Assembly (NCBI GenBank): GCA_942486035.1
Contig: CALNXK010000026.1
Coordinates: forward strand, 2,461,001 to 2,525,000
Direction of reading: 5' to 3'
Length of the DNA: 64,000 nt
Source of the DNA: Porites lobata
Lineage: Eukaryota; Cnidaria; Anthozoa; Scleractinia; Poritidae
The notes under the pieces are model-generated. The model was not told the origin of the DNA. It ran no database searches and saw nothing but the letters and a program-made list of their open reading frames with translations. A program made the translations under genes and the position numbers. Shown here in pieces: positions 47,101 through 58,274 of the stretch; position 1 is the stretch's first letter; the number at the start of each line of letters is the position of its first letter.

Positions 47101-50100
47101 CAGCTGTCGCCGCACTATCGCACTTTCGTGGGCTAACTGGCTCACTTTTATGTAATGGCCGGACGAAGACTGGCTCCTCGGCTTTTTGCGACTTTTCATA
47201 TTCCAGAAATCTGATATGAATGACCTTCGACCAGTCTTTGATCTGACTTTCATGAGTGTAAGAGGGCCCGCGTTCGCCTGCGAGAACATCACATTTGCAA
47301 TTTGTTCCAAAATGCGATTTACAGGCATCTTTGATATTCTTGAAAGTTGGTTCTTTGTCGAACGGCACGAGGGTTAAAGGGCCAATGCGGTTGTACTTTT
47401 GGCACTTGCCTTAAACGTTTGCCGATAGTCTCTGCACAGTCAAGAAGCCTTCAGATGCACTGGGGCTAGCTTTATCGCTCTTTGCACCTACCCGTCTCTT
47501 TCCTTGGCGCTCCTTGTAGTCGTCCCCATTGCTTACGCCACCGACATGATTGAAACAGAGGCGCTTTCCATTTAGGAAAAAACCCGGAAATTTTGGTGGG
47601 AGCAAAAGTGGAATTTCCGATCGGTAAAAGTTGTTCCATTTGGTCGTAAACACAGGTACGTGGCGGTGCCCGACCGTGGACCTGGAACTGGTACAAACTA
47701 CGAGAAACGTAAATGGAACACGACGTTCCGTTCGGAAATTCCAACCGGGAAAACGGGACCACCTTTTTAGATTTTCCACTTTTTCTGGGAATTTTCCAGT
47801 GGGACGAACCGACGAAACGTGTCCCATTTACCGCCGAACCGGAAATTCCGGAAATTTTAACTAAATGGAAAGCGCCCAGAGAAATCATGCAAACATCGCT
47901 TAGGAGCCATGCAAAAGATCAGCGAAGTGCATTGTGGGCTCTGGCATCGATAGGCCATGAACAACATATTTTTTTTTTTTTAGAAAAACCTTATGGTACC
48001 GCTAGGCCAAGGAAATATTATTTTCGTTTCATTTTACTTTTGCTTAAAAATTATTTTACTTTACTTTCTATTTTTTTCGTTTAAATTTGATTTAAAGTAT
48101 CTCGATAATAATTTTTTTTCGTTTAAAGTTTAAAAATAAAATGAAATAACATAATAAATTACGGGGAACTTACAAGATACTACACAATTTTCTTATGACA
48201 CTCCCAGGCCACCATAGAATTGTGCCAATTTCAATGAATTAAAAAGGAAGATCGGTTTTAACAAAGGCAGGATCATTGATCAGTGCCAACTCTTGTAAGT
48301 GAACAGCTCTAAGAGACAATCAGTTTTAAAAATCCTTGAAGTGGTTGCTTAAAATTAATATTATGGGAGGTTCAACTGTATTCAAAATCATATAGACAGA
48401 CATCAAACACTTATTCCCTCTTACATTCCCATTGAAGAAATATTAAATTGCATGTGAATAGGTTTCAATAAAAATTTTTTTCTACGTAAGATAACCTCTG
48501 CACGAGTAGAGGTCTTAACCCTTTCATTCCCAATAGTGACCAACAACAATTTTCTCCTAACAATATCCATACACGTCAAGAGATAAAGTTATGAGAATTA
48601 TTAATTAAAAATGATCATCATAGAGAAAATTCCATGATCTTTTATCAAATTCTCTCAACTAATTCTTAAAGGAGATGTATGGAGATCAGTTTGGAGAATT
48701 TGTATTTGGATATTGGGGCTTAAAAGGTTAAAATACAGCTGGTTGCCTACCATGCTTTTTGATGGGTTGGCCTTAATGTCTGAATAGATGGCCAGTTGGA
48801 TCTTCTGGAGGGGTGTTAAAAAACTCTTTAGTGTGTCTTGAAATGACACATGTTGCTGAATTATTTCCAAAAGCGTGATCGGATGTCTTGTTGTGAGGAA
48901 AAGCTAGGAAGAAAGAAACAATGATATTGAATCTTTACCTTACTTAATCCATTAAATTCTAAACATACTAAACTGTAGCTTTTGCATGTATATTTATTGG
49001 TTATGTCCATCTTTGTCAACTAAAAACAACTTACAATTGCTTGTGTGACTATCACACCGGCAACTCCTTTTAACCACCTTGGCTGGTAGTCAGGGAGTGC
49101 CTCTGACAGTATAGCTGACACTCCAGAGACTATGTTGTGCTCTACTGCTGCTTCGAATAGATTATCGTTCCGCACTGCCCACAATGTTAACAGTCCCTGA
49201 AATGGCATTATGTTATTAAATGTTCCTATTAGCAATTAAGTCACTTCTAGTTATTCTCAGAGTCAGGAAGAAAAAATTATGATCACATGACACAATTGGA
49301 AATTTTCTGATTGTTGCACCCTCTAAAAAAAATGTGTTTATAGCAAAGTGCTGTGTATATTTATTTAGCAATAATATTTAAGCCTCTCAATTTTAGTCTG
49401 TTAAAGTGAGTGGTGTGGTGACTTTGACATTTTGAACAACCTGATTACCCTGAATATTACAATAATTTATATGAGTATTTCTTTCTTCGAAACTCTGGTC
49501 CTTATACTATACCATCATGACTCACTGTCTCATCAAAGAAAATATTATGGTCCTAAACTTAACCTTATTCTAAGTAGTTTCAACAATTATTAAGTAACTA
49601 TTGCTGAACATACATATTATATCACCCTGAAAAAAAATTCAAGACTGAAGATCTTGCTGTGAAACTCACCCCAGAAATACTTATGGAACATTATGGTGTA
49701 TCTTATGGGAAAAGCCAATCAAACATGATAAAACAAAACTGCAAACAGCAATGTTACCCGGTGTTAGTTTGACAGGTTTTCCAAGTTTCATAGAGAAAGT
49801 TTCATATTTTCACTGTGGCCAATTAATTAAGAACCAAATGATTGAACCCACCTTGTTGTTTTGAACATGTGACATAAGCATGGATATGGCATGTTCGACA
49901 TCTTTGCTGTAACCCCCTGTACTTTGAAAAGGGAATCTTATCACTCTTCCAACTAACCTAAACATCAATTCAAATGATAAAATGTGTCATACCATAAATA
50001 AAAGGTTAATAGGCATGCAAACCCTATGTAAGAAAGACTATTTTATATAATGATGATTATTATCTTGTGACTAAATTGGACCTACAAAACATTTCAAGGT

Positions 50101-53100
50101 ATCTAATATTGTAAATGATGTATCTAATAATTAGTAGCACTCATCACATACATAGCTAAGTCAGAAATTAGGTAATTGACATTTTGTTTCGGAAATTGTC
50201 TTTTCAATTTTTAAATAGATATTGAAACTCATTGACGGTTATGCGAAAAAATTATAATTAAAAAAATTACAACATTTACTATATTTAAATAAACTTCCGA
50301 AAAAAGGTTAAGAGCTAAATGTACCTTTCTGGCTCAACATAATTAGAAGACAACAGAACACTTCCTCTTGGCACCAAGGCTCCCTGAGTACTCGAGCCTT
50401 GCATCACTTGAACCCTCCTTGCAGCTGGAGTAGGAACTCAGCTTAAACGTTGCAGTCATTCGTCCGTCATCAAGGAAAGTGACCAGTCCCGTTTTGGAAA
50501 CTTTGTCCATAACCATTTTTCTAAAACAAGATGAGGATTTCAAAACAATTTTTTTTTTCAAATCAGGGGTCAAACTTTGTATATGATTCTGTGAGTACAT
50601 AAGACAGTACTCCATTAAAAGTGCTACAAGCCTACTATGAAAAAATTCACATCTTTCCGATCTATTCAAAAAGCCATTTTAAAAAATTTAGTCAAGTAGT
50701 CTGTACGAGAAGAATAACGCTGTTTACTATTTTCAAGTATCTCTTCTTTTTTTGGCCCAGAGATATAAGAGTTTTTAAAATATGCATTAATAAATTATGT
50801 CAGTGAAACCTCTATTAAGCAGACACCTTCAGGACCTTTCCAAGTGTCTGCTTAATAGAGACTGTCCACTTAATAGAGGTTTGTAAAAATTGTACAATGT
50901 TTGTTATAATGATTAACATTCAACGGTTATTTTTATATTATAGCTGGCTAATAATTGCAATTCCCTTACAGTGATGTTCCAGAAAGGCACTGATCCCCAA
51001 GTGACACAAGGAGTGAATGGTCCTTTTTGGGGCATCCCTGGCCATAAGCAAGAATTTCCAGGGATGTGGTTTTACCGTACGAAACGCGCAGCGCTGTTGC
51101 AGCGCTGCAGAATGGCTTCAAGAAGCGCTGCAGAATAGCTGCAAAGAGGCTGGCTGCAGCAGTCGCAAATTTTGGCTGTTCAGGGCAGCGCTATGAAGCC
51201 GTTTGAAAGCGATAAGCAGCGGTTTAGCAGCGGTGGAAAGGACACACAAAAACGCTGTCAGCGCTGCCAAATAGCTGCAAACGTGTACAAAAATTCAAAG
51301 AATTATGGCATTTGCCTAAACCGGCTTAGTAGCAGAGTAAAAACCACTAGAAAGTCAAAATGCAACTTATACTTTATTAGTATCCACGCGTACACGTTAC
51401 AAAAGCACGTGACATAGAACAAACCTGCAACAGTCTCGCTTTGTAAATATTTAGCAATCACGGTCACTCATCTGAATGTAAGAACATCCATTAACATGCA
51501 GACATTGAAAATTATCTTTTTTAAAAATAAAGAGAATAACATCGATTGTTCTACATAAAGTTTACATGCACGGCCATTAGGCAAATGATATTTTGATTCG
51601 TTGCAACGGGCTAAGCTGGACATTGCTCACCTTGACGTTTCGTCCATGATCCACGATCTTCTACACTTTTTTCATCAAAGAAATCAACCCAATTTTACTT
51701 TGGTCGTCGTTAAATTTTACAATGGACTAAAGAACGAACATTACCACGAGCGTATAAGAATCTTGTAAGTGCGAACCCCATCTGAGATTCTTGTATCTGT
51801 GTTGCTTGCTCTGGTTCGATTCGTCGATACTTAGCGTAGAAGTCACTGTTCAGTGCGTTGTTTGCAAATACGTTTGAGCTGTTCCATCCAAAAACTTCAA
51901 CAGAACTTCCATCTCGAAACAGAACTAGATGCAAAAAAACTTAGAATGTTTGCGCCTTTCATTCAACGGTCGCAAATGTTCTGTGTTTGTCTAGAGATGT
52001 AATGGGATCTCATGCAAAAGGACCGACCAATTAGATTACGGCCTAGAATGTCTCCAGGGAATTAGCGATAACATTCCCACACTCGCCGGTCACGGAATGA
52101 AATTTATTGAAATCTTTATTCCGAAAGCATAGGATTTGGAGGTTTATTCAATAAGTGATCTTCTTTGCGCACAAGCTTACTCACATTTCTTAGAGGTACA
52201 GTCAAAGTTTTCGCGTTATAAAAGCCATAATCTGTGCCAAGGCTTTATCTGGCGATCCATGTTATTGGCGCTCAAGAAAGTCAGATCGACCGCAGCTGAA
52301 TTGTAGCGTTACTGCAGCTACTTCGCAGCGTTTGAAAGTCGGCAACTGCGCTGCAAAACCGCTGCCGAGAGCTTCAAAGAGCCTTCAAAGGCTGCACAGC
52401 GCTTTTGCATCCCGCTGCAACTTGAATGAAGCTGCTGTTTGGCTTCTAAAAGGCTGCTGAACAGCTGTAATTTAGCTGTACAGCTATTTTGCAGCGATTT
52501 TGTGGCGCTGTACAGCGCTGCAAGTTTCGTACGGGATATTAATTAATTATATATTATTATATACCCACACTTCTGCTACCACTGAAAATGAGGCCAATGG
52601 ACGCTTCGCCTTAAAGAAAAATGTAAAATTTGTTTTGATTTGACAATCAAATTTATTGTATAGAAATGAAAGGACTTCCAATCGTCACTTAACAGGAGAT
52701 TGCAATTTAAATTGTGAAACAAATTAACAAGCGGTAGACTGGACATAATTATGTCATGATCAGTAGTTGTTTACAGATACTTTAAATGACACGTCCCTGA
52801 AATGCCTGACAGGAAAAGAAATCTGATAGGTCAGCAAAATTGTTACCCATTAATTTTTTTTAAAAAAAAAAGTGAATACGTTATACATTTACATACATTT
52901 GAATGCCCCCTAGCATTTGCTAAAATTCGCCAAAGAACAAATGAGGTTGCAGCCATGAAAGCATCTGCGTTAGCTCCGAAGGCCGCACTGCACAGGGAAA
53001 GGTATCTGGAAACAAGAAGTAATTGAAAGTAACCGACTTTGTTGTTAGTTAATTTGGAAACAAAATGTTTGGAAAACATTATTTTATTCTCTGTTTAGGA

Positions 53101-56100
53101 CTGAGCTCTATAGTATTAAAAGTATGGTCCAATATGCAATATTGTACAGTGTGGATTGAGTGTGGAAACTGATAAATGAAGCTGAATTTAAAAGCAGTAA
53201 TAACATTGGTCAAATCATTATTTTTTATCGTACTATACTAGAGCCATGAAAGAATATTATCCAGGTTGAAACGTAATGAATTCAGCTGGCCTTTCCGTGT
53301 TCATGATTTAAGAAAAATCAAAGGATTGGTTGTAAGATATAAGAAAAGTTTAAATAAGATTCATTCAAGCAAAGTAATGACTAGAAGTGGATCAGCTATC
53401 TTCCATTTGGTGTACCCAAACACCTTACAACCAACTGCAACATGTAAGTTAATACGTCATTTTATTTAGTTTAGAATAATAGAATTTAAGAAAAACTAAA
53501 CTTTGCGAGTCATCACCAATAGAAACTGCGTATTACGTACAGTTACCCAGTCAATGCCACATTAAATTCACTGGTGGAAGTTAAAATGACATCAGCAATC
53601 TCTGTGCCCATGGTCTGTAAGTCACCATTCAGGCACAGGTACCTGCGTTGGTCTTCAGCAACAAGGTTGCCATTGTACAACTGGATCTAAAAACATATCA
53701 GTAGCAAAGCAATTTTCGTATATCAGTAGACTGTTCACTGTCCTCTATTTTTCCGTAAGATCGTCGAGATCGAGCGCTTTGCGTTACGGGTTGCCATCTT
53801 AGATGAGTGTCAAAACTACTTAGGGGGCGGGGGCGGTTTGGGAGGAAGCGCGAAAAATAGAGGGACTGTAATAACATCACTGCAGCTCGCGTTCAGGAGG
53901 CGTGACAGGAATTTCACGCCTTTTACCATCCATTAATTAAGAAACTCCGCCAGTGATGAAAAACATGCCAGACACATTTAGCATCGATTACGCGTGTCTA
54001 CAAATATCTCCTTGGGAAACAGTGATTTTATAATGTTTTTAGGCCCATTCCTCGAAATAAAATCGGCAAACACACACAAGAAAACATTTTTCTAAACAAA
54101 ATACCAAAACTCCTTCGTGCTTTTGCGCAAGATGTGCCTTGTGGTATGAAAGCGTACGTTTTATGGAAATATCGACTTGTCAACGACTTTTCAGTGTCGG
54201 CAACTTAAACTAAACCCGTTGTCAACGCAAATAAACATCCATTGTCTAATGACCAATCAAAGGCCTGCGTTGCTGGTACAACGCGCTCCGTGAACGCGAG
54301 CTGCAGTGTTGTTATTACAGTCCCTCTATTTTCTCCCCCCCACCAGAGCTATAATCCCCGACACCCCCCCTCGGTACATTTGAAAATCAAGATGTAGCCG
54401 TGACGGTAAGACGCGGTATATCTAAACGATCTCACGAAAAAATAGGGGACTGTGAACAGTCTAGTATATCAGTTACTATCTCGCACCGAAAAAGACCCCA
54501 GCTAGGCTGGCAACAAATAAAAATAAATTGGAGTGGTTAACATCGTGCTTCTCATAAAATCACGGCAAATACGTCGGTCCAAAGCCCAACTCTAACAACT
54601 CTTGTACGGACTCGCAACTCGCCATGTTTTCCCCCCTGGCGATCCCATAATCCTGTGCGCATAAGTAAGTCTCCGATCTCTCCGATCACGCCCGTTGTCT
54701 CATCCCCGCCTTCCTTTGCGCGCACATTTTCATCGAGAGAGAGACGTCTGGGTACGAGGCAGGTGCGCATAGGTATTAAAAAGTAAGTCTCCGATCACTG
54801 GAAAATCATTCATTATGCACAGTATTGTTCATACAGGTAATTGTCGTAATTGGAAAAGTCAGAAAGTACATAAACATTTCTTAGCACTGTTATTCACCTT
54901 TTCAGAGATGTACCAGTAGTTGTTCCCTTGATACCCTAGGTGTTTAATCAACTGACACCTTTGCGGCCTCCCAAGCTGATAATCTTTCTTTAAAAAAGAA
55001 TAAAGGTCGGCAACATCCCTGTTATTGACACTCCCATTGAGACTGAACATACCAGAGGAAAACTGTTCTCGTAAACAGAAAAGAAATTTGGCTCTGCTGT
55101 CAAAGCACTGCGGGTAGTATCACTTTCCTAAAATCAAATAAAACAGAAATGTATTAATTAAGATGATTCTGGCATTGACCAAGCTAATTAATATGTTACA
55201 TTTTAAGCATTGCTTAATCACAAAAAAAAAAAAAGCTCTCGCCTTCTTTCGAGGTATTTATAAACATAGGTTTCGCAAGAGCACAACCAGTATCCCTCTG
55301 ACGCGCCATGGCCAGAAACTTCTGCGACTAGCTTGAGCATGAAGTCTCCAAATTCTGTGTAATTCCCTTTCGGGCTCAATATGTATGTAGTCCCATCACT
55401 CATCTTGAAGGACGCCTATAAATCAAATACGCAACATGTTTTTGACAGGGTTAGACTTGACATGCAGCAATCTTAAAACACTACGCAAGACGTCGAATCA
55501 TGGAGCTATAAATCCCATAGATCATGCACATAAGCTTTAATACATGACAATTTCACGTTCACGCGGTTTTTAACACTTTTCATGCTCACAAACAACACAT
55601 AAGCGCACTTTTTCTGCGTTAAATACCGTGTGACACGAAATTTTTGCGAGATCTAATTTTGGCGAATTTTCCAGAGATCCGCAAAGGTTTTTTAAACGTT
55701 ACAATTTTAAGTCTGATGTAAAGTATTCGTGTCCATTTTTGACATGTCCATAAACGTATGACACTAAAACAAACGCTGTTATGTTAAACGCTCTCGCACT
55801 CTTGTCTTCAGTTTACATGGTGCTGGAGCTGCAACTACCCTTTTTTTTACGTTTTATCTCACTGTCGATACCCGAAGGACATCGTTCACCTTCAGATGAC
55901 CAAACCTTACTTTTCACGAGCGAAGAAAAACGGGTGATCGAGGACCAGTGATTCACCTAAAAGAAAGCAGTGCACGTGGTTCCCTGAGAAGCACTATTGA
56001 GATTTAAGTGACGAAGAGGAGGGAAATGTACTAACCTGGTCACCTTCTGACTGCATTATAACGAATATCCACTCTACTAAATAGAATGCGATGTTTTTTT
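41125..56100 (-). CDS. Uncharacterised multi-exon protein with C-terminal PHD finger
   Basis: Seventeen minus-strand exons were traced. 5' to 3': 56,100-56,036; 55,415-55,266; 55,107-54,898; 53,686-53,547; 53,005-52,897; 50,383-50,325; 49,957-49,852; 49,196-49,035; 48,903-48,751; 46,341-46,219; 44,811-44,650; 44,398-44,339; 44,208-44,122; 43,344-43,312; 42,733-42,638; 41,821-41,704; 41,197-41,125. All joins agree in phase except 46,219 to 44,811, where a short exon seems missed. About 635 residues: a helical, unrecognised N-terminal region (SFKMSDGTTYILSPKG; LVGRVIRFPFQSTGGYSKD; LLTLWAVRNDNLFEAAVEHN), a putative coiled coil (LRDSINQLSAKLEKLVE), an acidic Ser/Thr linker, and a PHD finger over the last two exons (CYMCQD...CTECQHWFHMVCAG...WFCTTC). 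PHD fingers usually read histone H3 tails. A frame at 56,292-56,489 may be a further 5' exon, but its phase does not fit. Introns host at least five DNA elements. Confidence 0.75.
43411..43613. mobile_element. Probable MITE (TAGTAAAATC arms)
   Basis: TTAGTAAAATCTGACTAGTGG faces CCAACTAGTTGGATTTTACTAA in inverse. The interior is rich in CTAGT/ACTAG and AGCTAAA motifs. It lies in an intron of the PHD-finger gene. Confidence 0.7.
43837..44000. mobile_element. Probable MITE (AAGGCCCAT arms)
   Basis: AAGGCCCATGTTCACCCC at the left and GGGTGACAATGGGCCTT at the right are inverted with two mismatches. Intronic in the PHD-finger gene. Confidence 0.7.
44984..45226. mobile_element. TIR element, family A copy 2, TA duplication
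   Basis: The ends CAGCTATTTCGAGAAA and CTCGAAATAGCTG are bounded by TA at 44,982-44,983 and 45,227-45,228. It shares arms and the GTTTTTGAGTTCACTGTT-like interior with 10,668-10,995 but lacks the (TTA)n expansion. It lies in an intron of the PHD-finger gene. Confidence 0.85.
46730..47407 (-). CDS. Alpha-kinase-like gene fragment carried by the transposon
   Basis: The open minus frame runs from about 47,407 to a stop at 46,730 and has no ATG at its start, so it is an exon-like fragment. Its N-terminal part (PLTLVPFDKEPTFKNIKDAC...CDVLAGERGPSYTHESQIKD) resembles a module I associate with cnidarian alpha-kinase-like proteins. The C-terminal part (HRKSFSEGAFREAYMAKALS and GDYVLKKYKE) fits the start of the alpha-kinase (MHCK/eEF2K) domain, with the F-x-x-G-x-x-R-x-A-Y glycine-loop pattern and a likely ATP-anchoring Lys in YVLKKY. 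The frame stops at the element's inverted repeat, so the C-lobe, including the catalytic and zinc-binding parts, is absent. Catalysis is not expected. The last residues are encoded within the TIR itself. Confidence 0.72.
   Translation of the reverse strand, partial: KCQKYNRIGPLTLVPFDKEPTFKNIKDACKSHFGTNCKCDVLAGERGPSYTHESQIKDWSKVIHIRFLEYEKSQKAEEPVFVRPLHKSEPVSPRKCDSAATAVTKSSVIPRSVSLSQMLKVGQLIEPETNVVTLHLEEFAVNELKWLDPFPVTLSLHRKSFSEGAFREAYMAKALSGLPKGDYVLKKYKEAFAFDLASSQHSWFDLPPSSVGNVNTQVHCELWHR
47560..47876. mobile_element. MITE nested in the kinase-carrying transposon
   Basis: The ends GGCGCTTTCCATTTAG and CTAAATGGAAAGCGCC are perfect inverted repeats of 16 bp. CAGA flanks both sides (47,556-47,559 and 47,877-47,880). 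The interior carries GGAAATTCCGG and CGGGAAAACGGG-like subrepeats. It produces several overlapping spurious frames. Confidence 0.8.
51075..52534. mobile_element. ~1.46-kb element with subterminal CAGCGCTGCA repeats
   Basis: CCGTACGAAAC at the left and GTTTCGTACGG at the right are inverted. Both subterminal zones (51,085-51,260 and 52,300-52,530) are packed with GCAGCGCTG, CAGCGCTGCA and TAGCTGCAAA motifs in both orientations. The middle holds a 75-codon minus frame (51,710-51,934) with an acceptor-like 5' border. TSD not resolved. Intronic in the PHD-finger gene. Dense subterminal motifs are typical of transposase-binding regions. Confidence 0.75.
53727..54463. mobile_element. 737-bp element with perfect 9-bp TSD, containing a second nested element
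   Basis: The ends TAGACTGTTCACTGTCC and GGGGACTGTGAACAGTCTA are inverted. GTATATCAG flanks both sides exactly (53,718-53,726 and 54,464-54,472). Inside, a second inverted pair starts AGGGACTGTAATAACA at ~53,862 and ends TGTTATTACAGTCCCT at ~54,330. A 9-bp TSD suits Mutator-like or Merlin elements. No transposase. It lies in an intron of the PHD-finger gene. Confidence 0.88.
54660..54796. repeat. Short insert between 16-bp direct repeats
   Basis: AAGTAAGTCTCCGATC occurs at ~54,663 and again at ~54,780, bracketing ~100 bp that include GACGTCTGGGTACGAGGC. A 16-bp direct repeat would fit a LINE-mobilised insertion, but no A-tail or promoter box is clear. Confidence 0.5.
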
Positions 56101-56879
56101 CTGAAACAACGACATTGAAAAGCACAAAATTAGTACAGATTCAATGAGTGCAAAGACAAGCCGACGTTTCGCGTGGATCCGTTGATTATTGCACGTGGTG
56201 GTATGTGGCTGGTCCCACAACTACGTAAAGGCTTGCGAATACTAAAACTTGTCTATTCTAAACCTTAAATATGATAAATACCTATACATACCTCTAAGAT
56301 TGCCGGAAAAATTCGAGAAGAGAGCAGATACACCTGAATGACTGTCACTTCAATCTGGTATACAGAACTGTGATCAATGGTGATGTCGCTTACGGTACGG
56401 CAGGAAACAGATCGACTATTTTGATTGACATCAATCAAGCACAAGGGGTCCACACAGTGGACCGATTGTTTATAACACTGTCCAGCCACCGCTATTTCGT
56501 CGGGATTCTCTCCATTTCTGCTTGAAATACCGAATCCCGATCAATGGAGGGTCAAAATGGGAAAAATCTCCATTTTGATTCTGTTCTGATATTTTCAAAT
56601 TAATTATTATGATACTAATACAAGAACACCTAACAGAGTATACTGAACTAGCCTGCGTAGCATGGCGGTTTTGGTTGGGCGCGCTAAGTAATAAAGGCGG
56701 GCGAGGGCAGAGAAACCTCGAGGAGATTGGGGCGGAAGCAACTTGAAAAACCGCCTGCACGGACGGGGGGCTTTTTTGAGTCGGTCCGCACGCCAGCGTA
56801 CGGATCGTTCCGATTGGTTCGGAATGTTCGCCTGTCAATCAAATATTTTGGTAATATCCCATGGGAGAGTTTCGAGGGA

Positions 56880-57360
56880 CTGAACATCTCCGCAAAACAA
56901 AATCAAAATATCAAAGAAGCGTTGACCGGAGCGTCGTCGATCTTGAATATTTGACGGGAAAACAGGGCAATTGTATTGAAGCCTAAACAGGAAATGGCCA
57001 TTTACAGTCTTCTTCAAAGGAGAGATGTCATGGAAATTTTGTCAACAAGATTTGGCAAGAGCATGATCTTTACTGTCTTTGCTATGGCCAAAGAAGAAAT
57101 ATCCTCATCGAAAACCGGTATGATCACAATTTCCCCTCTAAAAAGCACTATCGACGACCAGATATCTGAAATGTTGTCGCTGAGCTGTAAAGCAATGGGC
57201 CTTATGACAGAAACAGTAAATTTCAGTGCTTCGAGAAAGTTCACCTCAATTTTGTCTATTACTCGGTGTTAGAGAATAACGCACTCCAGCGCAATACATC
57301 GAACGGTGTCCGCGATTGTGGTCGATGAATCGCATACGGTAGAAGAAAGATGCACAGCGT
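56880..57360 (+). pseudogene. Broken RecQ-like helicase copy
   Basis: The frame KPKQEMAIYSLLQRRDVMEI, then FGKSMIFTVFAMAKEE and ISPLKSTIDDQISEM, corresponds to helicase motifs 0, I and Ia. The Walker A stretch reads STRFGKS instead of the PTGFGKS seen in the intact gene at 58.3 kb, so a conserved Gly is replaced by Arg. After a frameshift at ~57,240 a DESH box appears in another frame (VVDESHTVEE, ~57,318). No helicase C-terminal half follows. It is a dead paralogue from a different subfamily, not a recent duplicate of the neighbour. Confidence 0.82.
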
Positions 57361-57364
57361 AATT

Positions 57365-58270
57365 CTCCATACTTTTTTGCTTGGTGTAGCTTAAGCTACA
57401 ACTCAAATCTGAAGATCGCGCTATACGTAAAAATACAACATCCTGCAAACAACACTTAAAAAGCCGGGTCCAGCGTCAAAACATTCACGGACAAAGCAGT
57501 GACAAAGAAACTACAAACCAAGGCTCCTTGGTTTGTAGTTGTCCAGATCCAGGCATTTTAGTCGGAAAAGACCAAAGAAACTAAAATATTTATTTAGCCG
57601 TAATAAAAAGCTTTAGGCTTTAAGAGTGGTCAAAGAAATTAGTACTTTACAACTGCATCTGAGATCAACAAATTCTAATTAGCGAAAATAACATTAACCA
57701 CAGGAAATAGTTACTCAATACGGATTAAACAAACCAACTCCATGACCTCTAAATAAATGTAAGACTTAGTGCAGCAAAAATAAGATCTACTCAGTCAAGT
57801 TTAGAAAGCAGTGTAGTCACCTATGCGCGAGATAGCCACAAAGAAAAAACCCGTGTTTGTTCAAGCAAACTCCAATTCCGGCCAAGGTCACGTTTTACAC
57901 TATATCACGAGCTTTTGTGTCGTGTTTAGGCTGTCAACACTTTATTTCTGATTGGCTGGGAAAACTGAAACCAAACAAGTTGTCAACAGGATGTCAAAAT
58001 GGGTTGAAGGGGGCGGCAGTTGAAAAGGCCACGAATCCTAGCCTGCATGACAGGCGCTTTATGAGCCAAGCGGGGCGAACGCGATATTTCGCGCGGAGCG
58101 CGACACGAGCGCGAAGCGCGAGACGAGGGAAAGAGAAAAATAAAGCGCCTGTTCGCAGTCCATTGTTCTTGCTGTTCCACCAATGCTCGACCGTCTATCA
58201 GGTAGACGGTCATGCTGATTGGTCAATTAGCGCCACGTGATGATGACGTAAGTGATCAAGATTAGTAAAC
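57365..58270. other. Promoter-side region of the helicase; repeats only
   Basis: A perfect hairpin CTACAAACCAAGG/CCTTGGTTTGTAG lies at 57,511-57,538. A GCGCGAAGCGCGAGAC-rich repeat block lies at 58,037-58,160. No coding sequence is supported before the helicase ATG. Confidence 0.55.
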
Positions 58271-58274
58271 AAAA

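Larger units (their letters stand above)
46467..48215. mobile_element. 1.75-kb transposon with ~290-bp TIRs, 8-bp TSD and a kinase gene fragment
   Basis: The left end ATGGTGGCCTAGGAGTGCC and the inverted right end (…CTCCCAGGCCACCAT) extend as near-identical arms of ~290 bp (46,467-46,756 and ~47,927-48,215). AGAATTGT flanks both sides exactly (46,459-46,466 and 48,216-48,223). The interior holds an alpha-kinase-like frame on the minus strand and a nested MITE (47,560-47,876), and no transposase. It lies in an intron of the PHD-finger gene. Long arms, an 8-bp TSD and a non-transposase gene fragment make it a non-autonomous carrier element. Confidence 0.92.

Noticed and set aside
47411..48084. 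Three overlapping frames of 77-138 codons on both strands
   Set aside because: They cover the nested MITE and the terminal repeat of the kinase-carrying element. No frame is conserved and none matches a family.
54552..54770. 72-codon frame containing RRLSLDENVRAKEGG
   Set aside because: It lies across a short repeat flanked by 16-bp direct repeats. I take it as repeat sequence read by chance, without splice support.
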